64,000 bases of DNA from Devosia sp. 66-22 (GTDB taxonomy: Bacteria > Pseudomonadota > Alphaproteobacteria > Rhizobiales > Devosiaceae). Numbering within the stretch: position 1 is the stretch's first letter; every line of letters starts with the position of its first letter. Shown here piece after piece: positions 16,337 through 25,714 of this stretch. Position numbers and translations under genes: made by a program. The DNA lies in NCBI GenBank assembly GCA_001899065.1, contig MKUZ01000013.1, forward strand, positions 1-64,000. Direction: 5' to 3'. Under the pieces are notes generated by a model. The model searched no databases, was not told the origin of the DNA, and saw only the letters and a list, made by a program, of their open reading frames with translations.

Positions 16337-17232
16337 CAACGCACCGATTCATCCCGACGCAGTGGCACAATGTGCTGGGCACGCTGCCCCCTGCCCTGAC
16401 CATCGAGAGCGGCGACACCGTGGTGACGGAAACCATCGACGCCAATGGCTGGGACAAGTCCGACGCCAAGGTGGCGAGCAGCCCCAACCCGATGAACGGA
16501 CCGATCGCGATCAATGGCGCCCAGCCCGGCGACACGCTCAAGGTCGAGATTCTCGCCATGACACCCAACCGCGCGACCGGCTGGACCCGCGCATCGCTGG
16601 CCGATCTGGTGGTGGAACCAAGCTTCGTGCCCAACCTGCCCCCACGCGAGCGCGCGACCTGGCGGATCGACCGCAACGCGCAGACGGTGACGCTGGGCGG
16701 TGTCGGCCCGCTGGGCGACCTCACCATGCCGCTGGCGCCGATGATCGGCTGTTTCGGCGTCGCTCCCGCCGGGGGACAGGCGATTTCGACGACGACGAGC
16801 GCCGAGCATGGCGGCAACATGGACTATCGCCGCTTCGGGCCGGGATCGACGGTGTGGTTCCCCATTGCCGTACCCGGCGCGCTGTTCTTCCTGGGCGACT
16901 GCCACGCCATCCAGGGCGACGGCGAGATCGTGGGGACCGGCGTCGAAACATCCTACGAGGTGACGGTGCGGCTCAGCATCGACAAGGGACCGATAGTCTG
17001 GCCGCGCGGCGAGAACGAGCGCGACATCTTCACCATCGGCAACGCGCGGCCGCTCGACCAGGCCCTGCAGCACGCGACCACCGAGATGGTCCGCTGGCTC
17101 GGCGAATACGGTCTCGATGTCACGGCCGCGAGCAACCTGCTCGGCCAGGCCGTGCGCTACGACATCGGCAATGTGTACGATCCCGCCTTCACTGTCGCCT
17201 GCCGGCTCAGCAAGCAGTGGCTACCCAAGTGA
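16333..17232 (+). CDS. Acetamidase/formamidase family protein
   Basis: A 299-residue FmdA/AmdA-family amidase with the conserved segment AEHGGNMDYR and the FFLGDCHAIQGDGE motif. It hydrolyses short amides to ammonia and a carboxylate. It overlaps both neighbours by 4 bases, so it is translated with the M15-like protein and the oxidoreductase that follows. This context suggests an amide substrate from a specific pathway rather than general formamide use. Confidence 0.85.
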   Translation: MTTHRFIPTQWHNVLGTLPPALTIESGDTVVTETIDANGWDKSDAKVASSPNPMNGPIAINGAQPGDTLKVEILAMTPNRATGWTRASLADLVVEPSFVPNLPPRERATWRIDRNAQTVTLGGVGPLGDLTMPLAPMIGCFGVAPAGGQAISTTTSAEHGGNMDYRRFGPGSTVWFPIAVPGALFFLGDCHAIQGDGEIVGTGVETSYEVTVRLSIDKGPIVWPRGENERDIFTIGNARPLDQALQHATTEMVRWLGEYGLDVTAASNLLGQAVRYDIGNVYDPAFTVACRLSKQWLPK

Positions 17233-18254
17233 ACGGGCGCCTCCGGCTGGGGCTGATCGGCTGCGGGTTTTTCGCGCAGAACCATCTGCATGCGTGGCGG
17301 GACCTCAAGGCCGAGGGCGTCGACCTGGTCGCCGTGTGCGACACCGACGCGGAACGCGCCAAGGCGGCCGCCGCGAGCTTCGGAGTGCCGCGCTGGTACA
17401 CCGATGCGCGCGAGATGCTTGCCAACGAACAGCTTGGACTTGTCGACATTGCGACACAGATGGGTACGCATCTGGAGCTCGTATTGCTGGCAATCGGCCA
17501 TGGCGTGCCAACCATCGTGCAGAAGCCATTCGGCGTCGACATCGCCCAGGTGCGGCAGATGGTGGAGGCGTCGGACCGCGCCGGCGTGTTCCTCGCCGTG
17601 CACGAGAATTTCCGCTTCCAGAAGCCGCTCCGCAGAATCCGCGAGGTGGTCGAGTCCGGCGCCATCGGCAAGCCGAGCTGGGCCCGCATCAGCTTCCGCA
17701 CCGGCTACGACATCTATACCGGCCAGCCCTACCTCTCCCGGCAGGAACGCTTCGTGCTGATCGATGTGGGCGTGCATGTGCTCGACGTAGCGCGCGCCCT
17801 CCTCGGCGAGGTCACGCATCTGACCGCCGAGCTGCAGCGGCGCAACGCGGCCGCCATCGGCGAGGACACGGCGACGATGCTGCTCAGGCACGAATCCGGC
17901 GCCGTCTCGGTGGTCGAGTGCACCTACGGCTCGCGTCGCGTGCCCGACAGCTTCCCCGAGACGCTGATCGAGGTGGAGGGCGAACGGGGCGCGATTGCCT
18001 CGCGCATCGGCAATCTGGTCGAGGTGACGATCGACGGCAAAATGACGAGCAGCAGCGAAGACCCCGAGGTGCTGCCCTGGGCCACGCGCCCGTGGCACGT
18101 CGCACAGGAGAGCGTGCTCGCCACCTGCCGACACATGCTGGAGGCCCTGCGGGCCGGCCGGCCCGCCGCCACGAGCGCCGCCGACAACCTCCGGACCTTC
18201 GCGCTGGTGGAGGCGGCCTACCAGGCCGCCGGCAAGGTTGCGCCCGTCGCATGA
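17229..18254 (+). CDS. Gfo/Idh/MocA family oxidoreductase
   Basis: A 341-residue NAD(P)-dependent dehydrogenase. The Rossmann motif is GLIGCGFFAQNHLHAW at the N-terminus, and the family lysine lies in TIVQKPFGVD. The C-terminal sheet domain contains the histidine segment VLIDVGVHVLDVAR. It starts at a GTG overlapping the amidase stop and ends overlapping the next small gene. Sugar or inositol derivatives are typical substrates; the specific one is unknown. Confidence 0.88.
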   Translation: MNGRLRLGLIGCGFFAQNHLHAWRDLKAEGVDLVAVCDTDAERAKAAAASFGVPRWYTDAREMLANEQLGLVDIATQMGTHLELVLLAIGHGVPTIVQKPFGVDIAQVRQMVEASDRAGVFLAVHENFRFQKPLRRIREVVESGAIGKPSWARISFRTGYDIYTGQPYLSRQERFVLIDVGVHVLDVARALLGEVTHLTAELQRRNAAAIGEDTATMLLRHESGAVSVVECTYGSRRVPDSFPETLIEVEGERGAIASRIGNLVEVTIDGKMTSSSEDPEVLPWATRPWHVAQESVLATCRHMLEALRAGRPAATSAADNLRTFALVEAAYQAAGKVAPVA

Positions 18255-18439
18255 ACGCGCCGCCCGACGGCCAGTATGGCAGCGAGCGCCCGGCGCCATG
18301 GGGCGTCAACCTGGTGCGCGTGCCTTACGACATCGAGGAAGCCGTGCGGCAGGCGGAGATTTCCGGCATGCCGGAGCTGGCGCTCTATGCGACGGAATTG
18401 CGGACCGCGATCTATCGCGGACGACAGGCGGCCCTGTAA
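18251..18439 (+). CDS. Small hypothetical protein (62 residues)
   Basis: A 62-residue protein, partly helical (VPYDIEEAVRQAEISGMPEL), that starts with an ATG overlapping the stop of the oxidoreductase gene and ends 3 bases before the convergent denD-like gene. No known family recognised. The 4-base overlap and matching GC usage favour a real last gene of the operon. Confidence 0.5.
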   Translation: MNAPPDGQYGSERPAPWGVNLVRVPYDIEEAVRQAEISGMPELALYATELRTAIYRGRQAAL

Positions 18440-18442
18440 GCT

Positions 18443-19432
18443 TCAGCCGCCGACGCGGCCACCAAGCTCGTCGTCGACATGGGCGCGGAGTATCTCATCG
18501 AAATCGCGTTCGGCGACGAAGCCGAGCGACAGCGCCCGCTTCGCGTCGAAATTGCGCGGCCAGCCGGCAACGATACGCGTGATCGTCTCATTGTGCTCTT
18601 CGCGGATGAGACGCACGGCCCTGTCGCCGGCGATACGGCGCAGGGCATCGATCTCCTCGCCCACCGTGGCCGACAGGCCGGGCGCCGACAGCGTACGGCG
18701 CCAGCCGAGCAGCGCTGTATCCATCGTCGCGGCATGACGGAGGAAACCGACCGCGGCGCGCGGGCTCGCGAACCAATGGCGCACATCGCGGCTGACCGGC
18801 AGCACGGCTTCCTGCCCCACCAGCGGCTCGCGCAGGATGTTGGAGAAGAAGCCGGAGGCGGCAGCATTGGGCTTGCCCGGCCGCACGACGATGGTGGGCA
18901 GGCGGATGCCGACGCCATCGACGAAGCCGCGGCGCGAATAGTCGTTGAGCAGCAGTTCGCCGATCGCCTTCTGCGTGCCGTAGCTGGTGAGCGGGGTCGA
19001 GAAAAACTCGTCGCCAATGGCATCGGGGAACGGCGCACCGAACACCGCGATGGACGAGGTGAACACCAGGCGCGGCCTGTAGGGCGCGGTGCGTCCCTCG
19101 AGGCGGATGGCTTCGAGCAGCAGCCGGGTGCCGTCGAGATTGATGCGGTAGCCTTTCTCGAAATCGGCCTCCGCCTCGCCCGAAACGATGGCCGCGAGAT
19201 GGAAGATCAGATCGGGCCGCGTGGCGACGAGGCCGGCCGCGACGCCCGGCGCGGAGAGGTCGGCAGCGACGCTCTCGACCGCGCCGGCAAACCCCGCCGG
19301 CCTGTCGGCGGCGACAACATCGGCCAGCGTGAAGCGCTCGATGGGCCTGCCACCGATCCCGCCATCCCTGACCAGCGCCTCGGTGAGCTTGCGGCCGACC
19401 ATGCCGGCCGCGCCGATGACGAGAATGTGCAC
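18443..19432 (-). CDS. denD: NAD-dependent epimerase/dehydratase, D-erythronate dehydrogenase (DenD)-like
   Basis: A 329-residue extended short-chain dehydrogenase. It has the cofactor motif GAAGMVG (7-13), and catalytic S126/S127, Y151 and K155 (SYGTQK). The sequence around FHLAAIVSGEAEADFEKGYRINLDGT matches DenD, which oxidises D-erythronate to 2-oxo-tetronate. Kinase, decarboxylase or isomerase partners of that pathway are not adjacent. It lies 54 bases downstream of the caspase-TPR gene, with a hairpin in between. Confidence 0.75.
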   Translation of the reverse strand: MHILVIGAAGMVGRKLTEALVRDGGIGGRPIERFTLADVVAADRPAGFAGAVESVAADLSAPGVAAGLVATRPDLIFHLAAIVSGEAEADFEKGYRINLDGTRLLLEAIRLEGRTAPYRPRLVFTSSIAVFGAPFPDAIGDEFFSTPLTSYGTQKAIGELLLNDYSRRGFVDGVGIRLPTIVVRPGKPNAAASGFFSNILREPLVGQEAVLPVSRDVRHWFASPRAAVGFLRHAATMDTALLGWRRTLSAPGLSATVGEEIDALRRIAGDRAVRLIREEHNETITRIVAGWPRNFDAKRALSLGFVAERDFDEILRAHVDDELGGRVGG

Positions 19433-19465
19433 GATGTGTCCTCCACTGCGCGGCAGGACATTAGC

Positions 19466-19487
19466 GGTTGCGCAGGGACGCGCAACC
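19466..19487 (-). other. Hairpin directly after the first caspase-TPR gene
   Basis: A perfect 8-bp stem GGTTGCGC/GCGCAACC (19466-19473, 19480-19487) with a 6-base loop begins at the caspase-TPR stop codon. There is no T-run, so it may be a weak terminator or an attenuator before denD. Confidence 0.4.
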
Positions 19488-22120
19488 TACTCCGGCAGCA
19501 CGGCGAGAATCTCTTCGAGCGTCGGGATCATCTGGTCGAAGAAGCCGGCGGCAGGCGCGTTCAGCTCTTCAAGCTTCGCCTTGGACGCGGTGGCAAGGTC
19601 GTAGGCCTGCTGCAGACGGGCGCGGTCCATGCTGGGCACGCCGATGGCGAACAGTACCTGCACCTTGTAGAGCTGCAGGCGCTCCCAGTCGGCGGGCTCG
19701 GCCTCCGGCGTCGTCACTTCCTCAGCCGTGGTGTAGGCGGCGAGCGAAGCATCGGCGGTTGCCGCGCTGCCATCGATCGCGAGCCTGTCCGAGAGTACGC
19801 TGCCCAGCTTGGTGTACATCAGCGCCCAGTCGAGCGGCGACAGATCCCGGGGCGTGAGCGCGATGCTCTGCTCGAGCAGATCCGCGGCCTCGTCGAGCGA
19901 TGCGAGATCCTTGGTCAGCACAGCATATTGACGCAGCGTGCCGGCGAGATTGGTGGCACCCGTCGTCCACTGCACCGGTGTGCGCTCCTTGTCGTAGACC
20001 GACAGCACGTCGCGATAGGCCGCGATGGCCAGCGCGAAATCGTCGGGCGAGTTCGTGAGCTTGCCGCGATCGGCAAGAACGGACGCGCGGGTGTGCTGCA
20101 TCATGGACCAGTCGAGTGGATTGTCCGCCTTGGAGCGCACGAGGAGCGCTGCATCCATCGAGGTCACGACCTCGCTGAGGATGACAACGGCCTGGTCGCG
20201 GGCGGCGATGACCTCGGGCAGGTTTTCGGCGTTGGGATCACCCCGCTTCAGCGCCTCGACCTGGATCATGTCGGTCGCCGCGTAAACCGCGTCGGCCAGC
20301 GCCATTTTCGCGGCGCCCCGGTTGCTGAGCACGGTGGCCCAGCGGATCGGCTCCGCCTCGGGCGTATAGACGAGCAGCGCCTGGTCGAAGGCATCGATCG
20401 AGCGTTGCAGTGTCGCCTGGTCGCCCGTCCGGTAGCCCAGGCTGTAGAGCACATTGCCCAGATTGTTCTGCCCCGCCGCCCAGTCGCGAGGTGTCGTCTC
20501 GCGCGTCTGCACGCTGAGCGCCTGATCGAACGCTTCGATCGAGGCCTGCATGATCGCGACGTCGCCCAGCCGCGCGCCGAGCCCCTGCTTGGTCTGCCCG
20601 ATGCGGCCCTGGAGCTTCGCCCAGTCGCGTGGCGCCGTCTCGCGCGGCGCCATCTCCAGTGCCTTGGCATAGATCGCCAGCGCCTGGTTCAGCGCGTCAT
20701 TGTCGATCTGGAGCGTACCGTGATCGGTGAGGGCATCGCCCTGCTTGATGGTGTAGTCGAGCGCCTTGGCCTTGTCCCAGTCCATCACCGCCAGCGCGGC
20801 CTTGCCGTAGAGGTCGGCGGCATGGATGTGATCGTAGTTGAGCACGGCCGTCGCCGCGTTGTCGGCATAGGTCTGGGCGATATCGATCATGTCCTGACGG
20901 AGCTTGTCGGCCTCGTCCAGCTTCTCGTTCAGCAGATCGTCGGCGTGCGCGCTCGCCTGGTCGCGATACTGCAGCGCCAGCGCGATCGCGCCCTCGGACT
21001 CCGCCTGCTCGGCGAGCTTGGAAAGCCGCTCCAGTTCGGGGTCGGCCTTCACCGAATCGTCCTTGTCGGCGATCAGCTCCTTGAGCCGCTCGGCGCCGGC
21101 CTTGAGCTGCTGCTCGAGGTCGCCACCGGCGGTGTCGGGCTTGACCCCCAGCACATTGAGCATGCCATAGAGCGCGTCGAGCGGCACGTCTTCCTGCCCG
21201 GCGAGGGCCTCGACATATTTGCGCGTTTCGTCGGGCGTGCCGGCGATGGTGAGCAGCAGCTTCCGGCGCTCGCCTTCGATGGCCGTCGTGTCGGCATCCT
21301 GCTGTTCGGGCGCCGCAAAGGTCAGCACGCGACGCAGCGAGGAATTGGTCCACGGCAATTGCTGCGCGCGGGTCTTGAGGTAGACCTCCTCGGTGACCAT
21401 GGTCATCACGTCGCCGAACGAGAAGCCTCCGGCGCTCAGGTGCTTGAGCAGCGCGGCGGCATAGGGCGAGTTCTCGCCCGCCGGACCATCGAGCGCCGGC
21501 TGGCCGGGCTCCGCGGCAAAGCCGATGACCGTGCCCAGGCTTTCGGGCGGCAGGTCGGGGCGCGCGGCAGGTGTCGGACCACGGAGCGGCGCGAGGCCGG
21601 GCTCGATCGCGGTAATGGTGATGGGCGCGTCGCTGTCGGGCAGCTTGATGACGGTGCCCACCGGGAATGGGTCGGAACGGCAGGCATCGAGCAGCGCGAT
21701 CGTGACGGGGACGACCTTGGCCAGCGCTTCAAGCATCGGCGCGACCGGCACGAGCGCATTACCGGCGGCTTCGGGCGTGTCGAAAGTGGCATCGACCGGC
21801 ACGAGATAGTTTTCGCCGGCGACCTCGATGCCGTGGCCGGAATAGTAGACCAGCGCCACGTCGGCGTCCTCGGCGTCCTCGATGAACTCCTCGATCGCCT
21901 CGCGCAGTTCCTCGGCGTCGGCGTCGAGCACGCGCTCGACCTCGAAGCCGAGATCGTTGAGCAGGTCGTCGATGTCGCGCGCGTCCTGATTGGGATTGAT
22001 CAGCTCGCTCAGCGTTTCGTACTTGCTCTCGCCGATGACGAGGGCGACGCCGCGCAGTTCCTGCGCCCAGGCGGGGACGCTCAGCATCAGGGCGGTGGCA
22101 ATGGCGGCGAGACGGAGCAT
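19487..22120 (-). CDS. Exported caspase-domain (peptidase C14) protein with TPR-like repeats, copy 1
   Basis: An 877-residue protein. It has a signal peptide (about 1-19, ending AWA before QELRGVALVIG), then a caspase-like domain (about 21-290) with catalytic H96 in VYYSGHGIEV and C147 in LLDACRSDPF. A helical spacer and degenerate TPR-like repeats built on P-x-D/E-WA-x3-x-NLGN-x-L follow (about 400-870). The combination suggests a periplasmic cysteine peptidase with a protein-binding scaffold; target unknown. It is paralogous to the next upstream gene (87-base gap), probably one transcript. Confidence 0.85.
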   Translation of the reverse strand: MLRLAAIATALMLSVPAWAQELRGVALVIGESKYETLSELINPNQDARDIDDLLNDLGFEVERVLDADAEELREAIEEFIEDAEDADVALVYYSGHGIEVAGENYLVPVDATFDTPEAAGNALVPVAPMLEALAKVVPVTIALLDACRSDPFPVGTVIKLPDSDAPITITAIEPGLAPLRGPTPAARPDLPPESLGTVIGFAAEPGQPALDGPAGENSPYAAALLKHLSAGGFSFGDVMTMVTEEVYLKTRAQQLPWTNSSLRRVLTFAAPEQQDADTTAIEGERRKLLLTIAGTPDETRKYVEALAGQEDVPLDALYGMLNVLGVKPDTAGGDLEQQLKAGAERLKELIADKDDSVKADPELERLSKLAEQAESEGAIALALQYRDQASAHADDLLNEKLDEADKLRQDMIDIAQTYADNAATAVLNYDHIHAADLYGKAALAVMDWDKAKALDYTIKQGDALTDHGTLQIDNDALNQALAIYAKALEMAPRETAPRDWAKLQGRIGQTKQGLGARLGDVAIMQASIEAFDQALSVQTRETTPRDWAAGQNNLGNVLYSLGYRTGDQATLQRSIDAFDQALLVYTPEAEPIRWATVLSNRGAAKMALADAVYAATDMIQVEALKRGDPNAENLPEVIAARDQAVVILSEVVTSMDAALLVRSKADNPLDWSMMQHTRASVLADRGKLTNSPDDFALAIAAYRDVLSVYDKERTPVQWTTGATNLAGTLRQYAVLTKDLASLDEAADLLEQSIALTPRDLSPLDWALMYTKLGSVLSDRLAIDGSAATADASLAAYTTAEEVTTPEAEPADWERLQLYKVQVLFAIGVPSMDRARLQQAYDLATASKAKLEELNAPAAGFFDQMIPTLEEILAVLPE

Positions 22121-22207
22121 GGCTGACTTCAGAGGGTTACGCTGCGACTGAGACGCCCGTGGACGCCATCGGCTTGGGTCATATCGTCCTGCTCGGGCGC
22201 GGCCAAG

Positions 22208-24736
22208 TCATGAAACCGTGGCCAGCCAAGTATCGATCTGGCCCAGCCGCTCCTCGAAATAGCCTCGCGCCCCATCCTGCCCGCGGTAGAAATCGTAAGC
22301 CGCTTCCATGTGTGCGCGCGCCTGCCGCAACATTTCCGCGTTTTCGGTGCGGTAACCCAGCATCGCCAGTGCCCACCCCATGACGTCCTGCACATCGGCC
22401 CAGTCCGTGGGCGCCGAGTCTTGCCCATAGATCTCGAGCGAGAGCCGATAGGCGGCGACGGCGGCTTCCAGCTCTCCTGTCCCCTCGACGCGGCCGGCGA
22501 TGTCGGTGAGGACGAGGCCCAGATTGTAATTGGTCAGCGCCCAGTTCCACGGATCGCGATCCTGCGTCCGCTCCTCGAGGCAGAGGCCATAGGCTTTGAC
22601 CGCCCTGCGCAGTGCGGCGAGCGAGTCCTCGCCATCGAGGCCACGGCCGAGCGTGGCGTAGGTGGCGCCGATATTGTTCTGCACCGTGGCCCATTGCAGC
22701 GGCACCCGCTCGCGCGTCCATTCCTCGAGCGCGCGGCCATAGGCAGCGATGCCGGCTTCGACCTTTGCCCGGTCGTCCTGCATGGTGCCAAGGTCGGTGA
22801 GCGCGTTGCCCAGATTGGAATTGACCATCGCCCAATCGTAGGGCGAGCGATGTTGCGTCCATTCCTGCAGCGCCAGCTCAAACGCCGCGATGGCTTCATC
22901 GAGCGACGCCTCGTCCTTCTCGATCTGCCCCACGACACGCAGCACCGTGCCCAGATTGTTCTGCGCCCGAGCCCAGTTGAGCGGCTGTGCCTCGCGTGTC
23001 CACTCCTCGAGCGCCGCACGGAAAGCGGAGCGCGCCATGTAGTAGAGATTGAGCTCCTGCCCCTGCCGCTCGGCCAGCGAGGCAAGCACATTGCCAAGGT
23101 TGTTCTGGACCCGGGCCCAGTCGATTGGCATCGCCTCGTGCGTCCAGATGTCGAGGACCTCCTCATAGGCCGAGCGGGCTCCTTCGAGATAGTCGAGCTC
23201 CTCGCGGCGCTCGCCATACCGCGCCAGCGCGTTGCCGAAATCATTGGCGGCGTCGGCCCATACATCGTCGTCGGGCTGGCCATCGAGGTAGGTCATCACC
23301 GCATCGTAGAGCGTGATGGCTTCGTCATAGGCGGCGTTGTCGCCCTTGTACTCGCCGATGGCAGCAAGCGCGTCGGCTTTGAACTTGAGGTACTCGAAAT
23401 GCCTGTCGGCATCGAGACCGTCGGCGAGCGCGGCCGCCCTGTCGTAGTAGTCGACCGCCTGCTGCATCTCGAACAAGGTCCACGATGCGTCGCCGGCTTT
23501 GACGCTGAGCGCCGCAAGTTGCAGCTTCTGTGCGTCCGTTTGCGTGGTGCTGGCGGCATCGACCGCGCGCATGCGAAAGTCGAGAGCTTCGCGGAAGGCG
23601 CCTTCGCTCTCGGCCGTGTCCGCGAGCGCGACGAGACGATCGACATCGGCGCCCAGATCGACGTCGAGCCGCGGCTGCTCGCTGAGCTTCCTGACGCGCA
23701 GCGCGCCCTCCTCGAGCTGCGCCTGCAATTGCGACGGATCGGCGGTGTCGACGCCCAGCGCCTCGAGCATGCCGAACAGCGCGTCGAGCGGCACCTGCTC
23801 CTGCGCCGCCACCGCCTCGATCATGCTGCGATTGCCCTGCGGCACCGACGCCATGGTGAGCAGCAGGGAACGGCGGCCGGTTCGGATAGCGGCTTCGTCG
23901 GCATCGCCTTCGGCGAGCGGCGCGCCGAAGGAGAGGATGCGGCGCAGCGAGGAATTGACCCAGGGCAGCTGCCGCGCCCTCGTCTTGAGGTAAACCTCCT
24001 CGCTCACCATCGTCATCACGTCGCCGAACGAATAGCCGCCGGCTCCAAGGTGCTTGAGCAGCGCCGCCGCATAGGGCGAGTTCGGCTCGCCCGGAGCCCC
24101 ATCGAGCGCCGGCTGGCCCGGCGCCGCGGCGAAGCCGATCACCATGCCCAGGCTGTTTTCGGGCACACCCGGCCTCGCGATGACCGTGGGACCGCGCAGC
24201 TCGCCGAGCCCTGCCGGCTGCGCTTCGACGGGCGCCGCCTCGCCCGGTGGCTGGATCAACGTGCCGGGCGGAAAGGCGTCGGACCGACAGGCATCGAGCA
24301 GCAGGATAGTGACCGGCACGGCTTTCGCCAGATCGTCGAGCAGGCGCGCCACGGGCATGAGCGTCTCGCCGGCCAGCTCGGGCGTCGAGAGATCGCCATC
24401 GACCGGGACCAGATAGTTCTGCCCGCCCGCCTCGATCCCATGGCCGGAGTAATAGACGAGCGCGACGTCGGCCATCGCGGCATCGTCGACGAACAGGGCG
24501 ACGGCCTTGGCCAGCGCCTCGCCGTCGCCATCCGCGATCTGGGTGACGCCGAACCCCAGGCCGAGCAACAGCCGAGTCATGTCCCGCCCGTCATTGGCGG
24601 GGTTCCTGAGATCGGGAAGATTGGCGTAGTCGGACTGGCCGATGACCAGCGCGACGCCGCGCAGCGGCTTGTCCTGAGCCAGGGCAGGCGTAACCGCCAA
24701 CAGCAACGCAACCAGAAGGCCGGCCAGCAGGCGCAT
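22208..24736 (-). CDS. Exported caspase-domain (peptidase C14) protein with TPR-like repeats, copy 2
   Basis: An 842-residue paralogue of the downstream gene. Signal peptide MRLLAGLLVALLLAVTPALA, then a caspase-like domain with H99 (VYYSGHGIEAGG) and C150 (LLLDACRSDAFP). The C-terminal half carries about six clear TPR-like repeats with WARVQNNLGNVL-type starts and a period of about 55-60 residues. The ATG at 24734-24736 gives a clean signal peptide; the frame stays open upstream but codes for unlikely sequence. Both catalytic residues are intact, so both copies may be active. Confidence 0.85.
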   Translation of the reverse strand: MRLLAGLLVALLLAVTPALAQDKPLRGVALVIGQSDYANLPDLRNPANDGRDMTRLLLGLGFGVTQIADGDGEALAKAVALFVDDAAMADVALVYYSGHGIEAGGQNYLVPVDGDLSTPELAGETLMPVARLLDDLAKAVPVTILLLDACRSDAFPPGTLIQPPGEAAPVEAQPAGLGELRGPTVIARPGVPENSLGMVIGFAAAPGQPALDGAPGEPNSPYAAALLKHLGAGGYSFGDVMTMVSEEVYLKTRARQLPWVNSSLRRILSFGAPLAEGDADEAAIRTGRRSLLLTMASVPQGNRSMIEAVAAQEQVPLDALFGMLEALGVDTADPSQLQAQLEEGALRVRKLSEQPRLDVDLGADVDRLVALADTAESEGAFREALDFRMRAVDAASTTQTDAQKLQLAALSVKAGDASWTLFEMQQAVDYYDRAAALADGLDADRHFEYLKFKADALAAIGEYKGDNAAYDEAITLYDAVMTYLDGQPDDDVWADAANDFGNALARYGERREELDYLEGARSAYEEVLDIWTHEAMPIDWARVQNNLGNVLASLAERQGQELNLYYMARSAFRAALEEWTREAQPLNWARAQNNLGTVLRVVGQIEKDEASLDEAIAAFELALQEWTQHRSPYDWAMVNSNLGNALTDLGTMQDDRAKVEAGIAAYGRALEEWTRERVPLQWATVQNNIGATYATLGRGLDGEDSLAALRRAVKAYGLCLEERTQDRDPWNWALTNYNLGLVLTDIAGRVEGTGELEAAVAAYRLSLEIYGQDSAPTDWADVQDVMGWALAMLGYRTENAEMLRQARAHMEAAYDFYRGQDGARGYFEERLGQIDTWLATVS

Positions 24737-24865
24737 CCGCGCTGTCTCCAGTGATCCCGTCGCGCTAGGCGAGCATAACGGTGTGAGCAAGGCAAGACAG
24801 CGGCGGCGCGGCGGCCTTGCGGTGTCCGGTTGACCGCGCCGGCGATTCCGCTGACAAGCCGCGCC

Positions 24866-25714
24866 ATGACCGCCATCGACCATATCCGCGACGATGTCGC
24901 CGCCCTGCCGCTGTGGGACGGCCGGCCGGTATTCGAGGCACTGCCCGGCGGCATCTCGAATTTGAGCTTCGTTGCGACCGACAGGTCCGGGAAGTATGCG
25001 GTGCGGCTGACGCGGGATTTTCCGTTCCACAATGTCTATCGCGCCCGCGAAGTGGCCGTCGCACGGGCAGCGCATGCGGCGGGCTTCGCGCCCGAGGTCG
25101 TGTACGCGGAGCCGGGGCTGATGATCTCGCGCTTCCTCGACGCCCAGCCGCTGAAGCCGGATGATGTCCGGCGGGACATCGCGCGCATCGTCGAGCTCAT
25201 GCTGCGGTTCCATCGGGAGATGCAGGCACCGATCGGCGACTATACCTTCGATGTGTTCGCCGTGAACCGCGGCTATTTGGACGCCCTCGGCAGCACCGAG
25301 TGGACGACGCTCAACGAGCGGCTGGAAGCGCTGCAGGGGTCACTGGCCCCAGTGTTCGCGCATCACGACCTGCTGGCGGGGAACATCCTCGACGACGGCA
25401 CGCGATTGTGGCTGATCGACTTCGAGTACTCGGGCTCCGGCTCGCCGATGTTCGACCTCGCGAACCTGTCTTCGAACGCCGGCTTCTCTGCCACCGAACG
25501 CGACATGCTGCTGCACGCCTATTTCGGCAGCGGCGACTTCATGCGCGCGCATCGCGCGATGGAAGCGGCCTCGCTGCTGCGCGAGGCGCTCTGGTCGCTG
25601 GTGTCGGCGCGCCACATCCACGAGCGCGACGTCGACTATGTCGCTTATGCCGAGGTCAACTTCGCGCGGCTGCGCGACGTGTTGCGCGACCTCCCCGAGG
25701 CCATCACCCCCTGA
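24866..25714 (+). CDS. Choline/ethanolamine or thiamine kinase-like phosphotransferase
   Basis: A 282-residue aminoglycoside-phosphotransferase-fold kinase (LicA/YcfN type). It has GGISNLSFVA near the N-terminus, the catalytic loop VFAHHDLLAGNIL (about 165-178) and the metal-binding LIDFEYSGSG. It phosphorylates a small hydroxylated compound such as choline. It is divergent from the caspase-TPR operon; its last 11 bases overlap the convergent L-fuconate dehydratase gene. The ATG at 24866 is preferred to an upstream TTG at 24830. Confidence 0.82.
   Translation: MTAIDHIRDDVAALPLWDGRPVFEALPGGISNLSFVATDRSGKYAVRLTRDFPFHNVYRAREVAVARAAHAAGFAPEVVYAEPGLMISRFLDAQPLKPDDVRRDIARIVELMLRFHREMQAPIGDYTFDVFAVNRGYLDALGSTEWTTLNERLEALQGSLAPVFAHHDLLAGNILDDGTRLWLIDFEYSGSGSPMFDLANLSSNAGFSATERDMLLHAYFGSGDFMRAHRAMEAASLLREALWSLVSARHIHERDVDYVAYAEVNFARLRDVLRDLPEAITP

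Noticed and set aside
18479-22126. A 1215-codon plus-strand open frame opposite denD and caspase-TPR copy 1
   Set aside because: Composition is that of an antisense shadow; the minus-strand frames have a signal peptide, catalytic motifs and repeats.
22310-24754. An 814-codon plus-strand open frame opposite caspase-TPR copy 2
   Set aside because: Repeated segments in it only mirror the TPR-like repeats on the real strand.
24737-25213. N-terminal extension of caspase-TPR copy 2 by about 159 codons
   Set aside because: The extension is antisense to the kinase-like gene and would bury a clear signal peptide that begins at 24736.
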